A stretch of 64,000 nt of DNA from Cohnella nanjingensis. GTDB lineage: Bacteria; Bacillota; Bacilli; Paenibacillales; Paenibacillaceae. The notes beneath the pieces are model-generated. The model saw only the letters and a list, made by a program, of their open reading frames with translations, was not told where the DNA came from and searched no databases. Position 1 is the stretch's first letter; each line of letters begins with the position of its first letter. Position numbers and translations under genes: made by a program. The stretch covers positions 469 through 64,468 of the forward strand of contig NZ_JACJVP010000041.1 of the NCBI RefSeq assembly GCF_014212125.1, read 5' to 3'. Below, piece by piece: positions 59,657 to 64,000 of this stretch.

Positions 59657-60241
59657 ATGAGAAAACTTCTTTTACAAATGCAGATGTCAATTGATGGATA
59701 CGTTGTCGACATGGATGGTAGTATGGACTGGATGGTATGGAGTTATGGTAACGATTGGGCTTGGGATACCAAACTAAGACAATATCACACTAATCTCATG
59801 GCATCTATCGATTGCGTTCTGCTCAGTAGGAAAATGGCAGTCCAAGGATTTAACGATCATTGGGCTACGCTGGCTCAAAGATCAGACAATCCCCAATCTC
59901 ACTTTGCAAAGAGTCTAACAAATGCTCATAAAGTTGTTTTTACAAAAACACTTACTAGGTCGATATGGAATAATAATACACTTGCAAAAGGCGAACTCGT
60001 CGACGAGATACTTGCGCTCAAGCAGGTACCTGGTAAAAATATCATTGCGTTCGGCGGTGCGGGTTTTGCATCATCGCTCATCAAATCTGGTCTCGTCGAT
60101 GAGTTTCATCTTATCGTCAACCCAGTTGTCTTAGGTGAGGGCTTGTCACCATTCAAGGAAATAAACAGCTCTTTGAACCTTAATCTTGTCGAGGCAATTC
60201 CTTATTCCCGAGGTATCGTCGTGTTAAAGTACTCAAAGTGA
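59657..60241 (+). CDS. DHFR/RibD-like reductase
   Basis: This 194-aa protein of the RibD C-terminal (dihydrofolate-reductase-like) family has MQMSIDGYVVDMDGSMDW at the start, IIAFGGAGFASSLIKSGLVDEF (NADPH site) and NPVVLGEGLSPF. Such small proteins are common and their substrate is unknown; folate reduction is unlikely. AAGGAGG lies before the ATG. A terminator follows. Confidence 0.87.
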   Translation: MRKLLLQMQMSIDGYVVDMDGSMDWMVWSYGNDWAWDTKLRQYHTNLMASIDCVLLSRKMAVQGFNDHWATLAQRSDNPQSHFAKSLTNAHKVVFTKTLTRSIWNNNTLAKGELVDEILALKQVPGKNIIAFGGAGFASSLIKSGLVDEFHLIVNPVVLGEGLSPFKEINSSLNLNLVEAIPYSRGIVVLKYSK

Positions 60242-60265
60242 AAAAAAAGCAAATATGTACTCAAG

Positions 60266-60299
60266 ATTCCTCTCCTGATATCTTCAGAGGGGAATTTTT
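60266..60299 (+). terminator. Terminator of nmrA-DHFR unit
   Basis: ATTCCTCTC and GAGGGGAAT pair with one G-U around a 12-nt loop and are followed by TTTT. Confidence 0.8.
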
Positions 60300-60472
60300 C
60301 TTATTCCACCTTTTCGAGGCATTGGGTAAAGGCAGTAGGTACATCAAAGTGTACTATAACAATAATAATTGCCTACTTCACGATGATTAGCCGGGATCTT
60401 ATCCTAAGTTTAGACCGGCATCGCGCGCTGCTTGGCATCGTTTCTTATTTTCGGCAACATTGGGAGGGTAAC

Positions 60473-61645
60473 ATGAACAATAGATTGATTTATGCATTGG
60501 CCTTCGGCGGCTTTCTTCTGGGAACGGTGGAATCCATCGTCGCCGGCATTATCGAGATGATCTCCGACGATCTCCACGTATCGCTCTCTTCGGTGGGATG
60601 GCTGGTTACTTCCTTCGCACTCGGTTTCGGCATCGGCAGCCCTATTCTCATCGCTCTTATGGCAAAACTGGACCGTAAGAGAGCGATGCTTATCGCGCTG
60701 GCGCTATTTGCTGCAGGCAACATTCTAGTCTTCCCTGTCCACAACTTTCCGCTGCTGCTAGCGCTCCGTCTATTTACCGGCTGCGGCGCCGGCGCCTTCA
60801 TCGCCATCGCCTTTGCCGTTGCGATGAAATTGGTTGATGCAGACAAAGGGGCGAGCGCCATTGGCATTATTGCGACGGGGATCACTTCTTCGCTTGTCAT
60901 CGGCATTCCTATAGGCACGCTGTTAAGCAAAGCGGCGGGTTGGCGATTCCTGTTTCTGGCAGTCGGATTGCTCGCTCTCATTCTCGGGTTGATCCTTGCG
61001 AGGTACATGCCGAGAATCGTCGGGTCACAGAAAGTTCCGCTTACCCGGCAATTCGGGGTGCTGAAAAATAAGGCGGTCATAACAGCCGTGCTGGTGTCGT
61101 TCTTCCTGGTATTCGATTACGGAATGCTGCTGACCTATCTGACGCCGTTTATCCAATCAGCCAGCCGTATGTCGACAGAGACCATCAGCCTTATTCTGCT
61201 GGTGGCCGGACTGTTCTCGATGGCCAGTTCCAGGCTGAGCGGGTTTTTCTCGGACAAGTGGGGGAGCAAATTGACCATCTACACTGGTCTTCTGGTGCAG
61301 GTAGCTATCCTCGTCGTATCGCCAGTGCTGGGACACTCCCTGTTCGGGATGATTGCGGTCGTTCTAATCTGGATGGCCTCCCTTTGGAGTACCACTCCGG
61401 CATTGCAATTCTATCTGGTTTCCTTGTCCCCCCAAGCACCGGATATCGCCCAAAGTGTCAATCTGTCCTTCTTTCAATTCGGCCTGATGCTAGGCCCGTT
61501 GCTAGGGGGAGTGATTATCCGCTCGTCATCGGCGTCGAACCTGGGCTGGTCTTCCGGGATTGTGGCGCTCATTGCTCTGGTATTCGCCTTCCTATCCTTC
61601 AAGGCCAGTGATAAGGTCGGCAGCAAAACGTATACAACGACGTAG
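60473..61645 (+). CDS. MFS transporter (AraJ-like)
   Basis: This 390-aa transporter has twelve helices. The first reads YALAFGGFLLGTVESIVAGI, and motif A-like MAKLDRKRAMLIAL lies after helix 2. Same broad group as the transporter at 32985 but diverged. The start at 60473 has GGAGG five bases ahead. It converges on the second hxlR gene. Substrate unknown. Confidence 0.88.
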   Translation: MNNRLIYALAFGGFLLGTVESIVAGIIEMISDDLHVSLSSVGWLVTSFALGFGIGSPILIALMAKLDRKRAMLIALALFAAGNILVFPVHNFPLLLALRLFTGCGAGAFIAIAFAVAMKLVDADKGASAIGIIATGITSSLVIGIPIGTLLSKAAGWRFLFLAVGLLALILGLILARYMPRIVGSQKVPLTRQFGVLKNKAVITAVLVSFFLVFDYGMLLTYLTPFIQSASRMSTETISLILLVAGLFSMASSRLSGFFSDKWGSKLTIYTGLLVQVAILVVSPVLGHSLFGMIAVVLIWMASLWSTTPALQFYLVSLSPQAPDIAQSVNLSFFQFGLMLGPLLGGVIIRSSSASNLGWSSGIVALIALVFAFLSFKASDKVGSKTYTTT

Positions 61646-61665
61646 TTCTGGTGGGACTGACTTGT

Positions 61666-61998
61666 TCAGCTTAGCTTTCCCCACTCGGCCATCAATTCAA
61701 TGATCGGAATGAGCGACCGCCCTCTGGAAGTTAACGAGTACTCGACGCGTGGAGGCACTTCGGGATAGACAAAACGGAGGATCAGGGCATGATCCTCCAT
61801 TTCCCGAAGCTGCTTGGTTAGCGATCCTTGGGAAATGTCGTTCAAGAAAGACTTGATCTCACTGAACCTTCGCGTCTCCCGGTTCAGAAACCACAGGATC
61901 GCCAGCTTCCAGCGGCCGGTCAGCACGTTCTGCGTCACAATCAGAGGCCACACTTCCTCTTGCTTCTTCGGAAAGAGGCACTCACACATTTTGGCCAT
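61666..61998 (-). CDS. HxlR-family regulator, second copy
   Basis: This 110-aa HxlR regulator has VTQNVLTGRWKLAILWFLN, RRFSEIKSFLNDISQGSLTK and VEYSLTSRGRSL. It carries two Cys near the N-terminus (MCECLF), a possible redox switch. The ATG at 61998 has AAGGGG eight bases ahead. It may control the MFS gene that converges on it. Confidence 0.9.
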   Translation of the reverse strand: MAKMCECLFPKKQEEVWPLIVTQNVLTGRWKLAILWFLNRETRRFSEIKSFLNDISQGSLTKQLREMEDHALILRFVYPEVPPRVEYSLTSRGRSLIPIIELMAEWGKLS

Positions 61999-62118
61999 TA
62001 CACTCACCCCTTTGGACGCTCATAACATGCATGACAGCACAAGCGTCTTGTTTGCAAATTATTGAATGGTTTTTTGTCAGTCATCAAAGTTAAGCCAGCT
62101 CGCGGCTCGCATTTCTAA

Positions 62119-62700
62119 TCAATTTCGATGCGATTCGATCAGGGTAATCGCAGCTTGAACAATATCGGCCGGTGGTGCATCGGGACCGATCAGTCGCGCG
62201 GTCATGCAGAATCCTTCCATGAGCACGAAAAGCTGTCGTGACAGAGCTTCGGGTGATCGCAGATTCGCTTGCCTGCACATGTCCTCCAACCGCAGCACGA
62301 CGGATTGCTTGTGACGGCTTGCAGCTTGGTTGACCATGTGGTCGGGAAAAGGATATTCCACCGCGACGGCTTGATAGAGACAGAAACTCGACTGCGGCGA
62401 CTTCGAATGCTGGCTCGTGATTGCTTGGAGAAGCGCAAGCATCTGTTGCTCCGGTTTGGCCGCTCCTTGGATCGTCTTCTCGAACCATGTCCAATACATC
62501 TCACTGGAACGCTCCAGAATCGCAACGATCAAATGATCTTTGGACGAAAAGTGCTTGTACAACGTCATCTTCGTAACTCCGGATTCGGCGGCAATTCGGT
62601 CGACGCCGATTGCATGGAAACCATTCGCGAAGAACAACTGGCTCGCGGTCACCATCAATTGCTCCCGAGCGACAGACTTCCGGTCATTTGCAACGCTCAT
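62119..62700 (-). CDS. TetR-family regulator
   Basis: This 193-aa regulator has the TetR helix-turn-helix at the N-terminus (TASQLFFANGFHAIGVDRI, then VTKMTLYKHFSSKDHL) and a helical ligand domain. Two operators lie upstream, so it represses itself. No target gene is obvious on the other side: the next plus-strand gene begins 370 bp away. Confidence 0.92.
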   Translation of the reverse strand: MSVANDRKSVAREQLMVTASQLFFANGFHAIGVDRIAAESGVTKMTLYKHFSSKDHLIVAILERSSEMYWTWFEKTIQGAAKPEQQMLALLQAITSQHSKSPQSSFCLYQAVAVEYPFPDHMVNQAASRHKQSVVLRLEDMCRQANLRSPEALSRQLFVLMEGFCMTARLIGPDAPPADIVQAAITLIESHRN

Positions 62701-62723
62701 TTCACTTCACCTCTATAGTTGAA

Positions 62724-62786
62724 AGTATACAGATCGGTATGTATACTGTCAATGAAAACCAATAGTATATAGACTTGTATGTATAC
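62724..62786. promoter_or_regulatory. Two tandem TetR operators
   Basis: Dyad 1 (62724-62747) has perfect 8-bp arms AGTATACA/TGTATACT. Dyad 2 (62765-62786) has GTATATA/TGTATAC-type arms with one mismatch and shares the TATGTATAC half. Their centres are 40 bp apart, close to four helical turns, on the same face of the helix. Confidence 0.75.
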
Positions 62787-63071
62787 GATTTGCGCCTAAG
62801 TTGACGACCCTTCTGAACGTTACTTATGATATGGTTTTCCGTATCACTTAAACGGCGAAAATTTATGGGATCCGACTCGGAGCCCTTTATGATTGGTGTA
62901 TATTAATCAATATTTGCAAGTCGGGAGTCGCCGGATGGTTCCACTTCGGGCTTTAGAAGAAAATTAAGAATTACTTCAGAATAACTTTCCTATCATCATA
63001 AGAAATTTTTTTATAGTATAAACTAGACGACATTGCTACCTAAACCCATATCGGCCCCCAGAGGTGAGCAA
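62787..63071. other. Intergenic region ahead of the response regulator gene
   Basis: No gene is seen. The last 100 bp are AT-rich (TTAAGAATTACTTCAG..., then AAATTTTTTTATAGTATAAAC) and may hold the promoter, with TATAGT or TATAAA as -10; not assigned. Confidence 0.4.
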
Positions 63072-63767
63072 ATGGAAAAGCCCGTCCACATTATGGTCGT
63101 GGAAGACGATGATGACATCAACCGCTTGTTATGCAGCGTCTTGCGCAAGAGCGGCTATGTCCCTCAGCCCGCTTATTCCGGGACGGAGGCCCTCCTCTAT
63201 TTGGAAAAGCAGAAGTGGAACATGATTTTGCTCGATTTAATGCTCCCCGGGTTATCGGGTGAAGAGCTGCTTAACCGGATAGGCAAATATGGATCTATCC
63301 CGGTTCTGATCCTGTCGGCCAAAGAGGAACGGCAGACCAAAATCGACATGCTGCGGACAGGCGCGGACGATTATATCACGAAGCCTTTCGACATCGAGGA
63401 AGTGTCTGCACGCATCGATTCCCATTTGCGAAGATACAGGCGTGTCCCCACTCCCGCGGAGAATCAGCTGCTCAAGCATAAAAACGCAATCCTGGACCTC
63501 GATGCGAAGAAGGTAACGGTCGGCGGATCGCCGCTTTCTTTGACAGCAAGAGAATACGACATATTAGCGCTGCTGATGACGTCACCGAAAAAGCTTTTTA
63601 CAAAAGCGAACGTGTTCGAGAGCGTATGGGACGAGGCGTTTATCGGCGGCGAAGAGAACACGATCAATGTTCATGTGAGTAATCTGCGAAGCAAGCTGTC
63701 CAAAGCCGATCCCGGCGAGGAGTACATCGAAACGATCTGGGGCATGGGATACCGTCTGAAAGCTTAA
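63072..63767 (+). CDS. OmpR-family response regulator
   Basis: This 231-aa regulator has a receiver domain (IMVVEDDDDINRLLCSVL; phospho-Asp in MILLDLMLPGL; TKPFD) and a C-terminal winged helix (LSLTAREYDILALLMTSPKK, then VNVHVSNLRSKL-type end and WGMGYRL). The ATG at 63072 follows AGAGGTGAG. An ABC ATPase gene starts 84 bp after its stop. No kinase gene precedes it, so it may follow the ABC genes outside the window. Confidence 0.93.
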   Translation: MEKPVHIMVVEDDDDINRLLCSVLRKSGYVPQPAYSGTEALLYLEKQKWNMILLDLMLPGLSGEELLNRIGKYGSIPVLILSAKEERQTKIDMLRTGADDYITKPFDIEEVSARIDSHLRRYRRVPTPAENQLLKHKNAILDLDAKKVTVGGSPLSLTAREYDILALLMTSPKKLFTKANVFESVWDEAFIGGEENTINVHVSNLRSKLSKADPGEEYIETIWGMGYRLKA

Positions 63768-63851
63768 GTTTTTCTTACGAATTGCCTTCACCTTCTCTTA
63801 AGTTCCCGCCTTTACACTGAAGCCGTTCCAAGAGAGGAGGCTTTTGCAAAG

Positions 63852-64000
63852 ATGATCGATTATGTTCTTCGAACCAGCCAGCTTACCAAGCAATACAAGG
63901 ATCAATACGCATTGGATAAAGTCGACCTTGCCATTCCCAAAGGCTCCATTTACGGTTTTATCGGCCAAAATGGCGCAGGCAAATCGACGCTCATGCGCAT
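63852..64000 (+). CDS. ABC transporter ATPase, bacitracin/lantibiotic-resistance type (partial)
   Basis: The first 49 codons are present: MIDYVLRTSQLTKQY, then IPKGSIYGFIGQNGAGKSTL with Walker A GQNGAGKST. GGAGG stands eleven bases before the ATG. The form fits BcrA-like exporters often placed after OmpR-type regulators. The rest lies beyond the window. Confidence 0.85.
   Translation, partial: MIDYVLRTSQLTKQYKDQYALDKVDLAIPKGSIYGFIGQNGAGKSTLMR

Overview
The window looks like a chromosomal segment of a Gram-positive Bacillales bacterium of the Paenibacillaceae (Cohnella or Paenibacillus type). Most of it is GC-rich. Genes have strong GGAGG ribosome-binding sites and often start at GTG or TTG. 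The gene families also fit: YesM/YesN two-component systems beside Lpl-type sugar ABC transporters, CcpA cre-like sites, a GlnR/TnrA-like regulator, YkuK, AraM, and Ugp with a MalK-type ATPase. No rRNA, tRNA or CRISPR array was seen. The genus is an inference from gene content.

Layout. 0.4-6.4 kb: a complete oligopeptide ABC operon (oppA-B-C-D-F, minus strand) with a regulatory dyad upstream. 6.5-10.3 kb: nicotinate phosphoribosyltransferase and an orphan membrane histidine kinase. 10.4-14.5 kb: a Tat export module. On the minus strand are a Tat-signal flavin amine/L-amino-acid oxidase, a secreted RidA-like protein and tatA; on the plus strand are a GlnR/TnrA-like regulator and tatC. 14.6-18.3 kb: YkuK, a 2,4-dienoyl-CoA reductase, a thioesterase and a GNAT enzyme with a small membrane protein. 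18.3-21.3 kb: a c-di-GMP cluster made of a small HTH protein, DUF5317, an undescribed 34-residue membrane peptide and a GGDEF/HD-GYP protein. 21.6-23.1 kb: a small hypothetical gene, a Fic protein and the remains of an IS3-family insertion sequence.

23.1-31.6 kb: a glycerophosphodiester/glycerol-3-phosphate uptake operon (ugpC-A-E-B and a GDPD enzyme). Its ATPase carries an in-frame 39-bp minisatellite. Next come repeat-rich non-coding DNA and a deoR-araM pair (glycerol-1-phosphate dehydrogenase). 31.8-41.2 kb: a membrane protein, an MFS exporter, a GNAT, PadR-DUF1700, an EamA transporter, DUF2277 and a SWIM/SNF2 helicase. 41.2-49.0 kb: an Lpl/Ytc-type carbohydrate ABC operon (permeases LplB and LplC, binding protein) followed by YesM, YesN and a second paralogous binding protein, with a cre site in front.

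49.3-64 kb is accessory in character, and about 51.4-60.3 kb is clearly AT-richer than the rest. It holds an AraC regulator, DoxX and VOC proteins, a secreted leucine-rich-repeat protein, a BBE-type flavin oxidase, a PadR-controlled DUF1048 x2 plus drug-type ABC exporter cassette, a GNAT, HxlR facing NmrA and a DHFR-like reductase, an MFS transporter facing a second HxlR, and a TetR gene with two operators. The window ends with an OmpR-type response regulator and the start of a Bcr-type ABC ATPase.

The most interesting points are: (1) the self-contained Tat/oxidase/RidA/TnrA-like module with a TnrA-like box; (2) the 34-aa peptide in the DUF5317/c-di-GMP operon; (3) an exactly symmetric four-copy repeat at 29255-29433; (4) the minisatellite inside the UgpC ATPase; and (5) a minisatellite that seems to have grown from one arm of a hairpin at 32.6-32.8 kb. 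Start codons were chosen by ribosome-binding-site position, so many proteins are shorter than the longest open frame.
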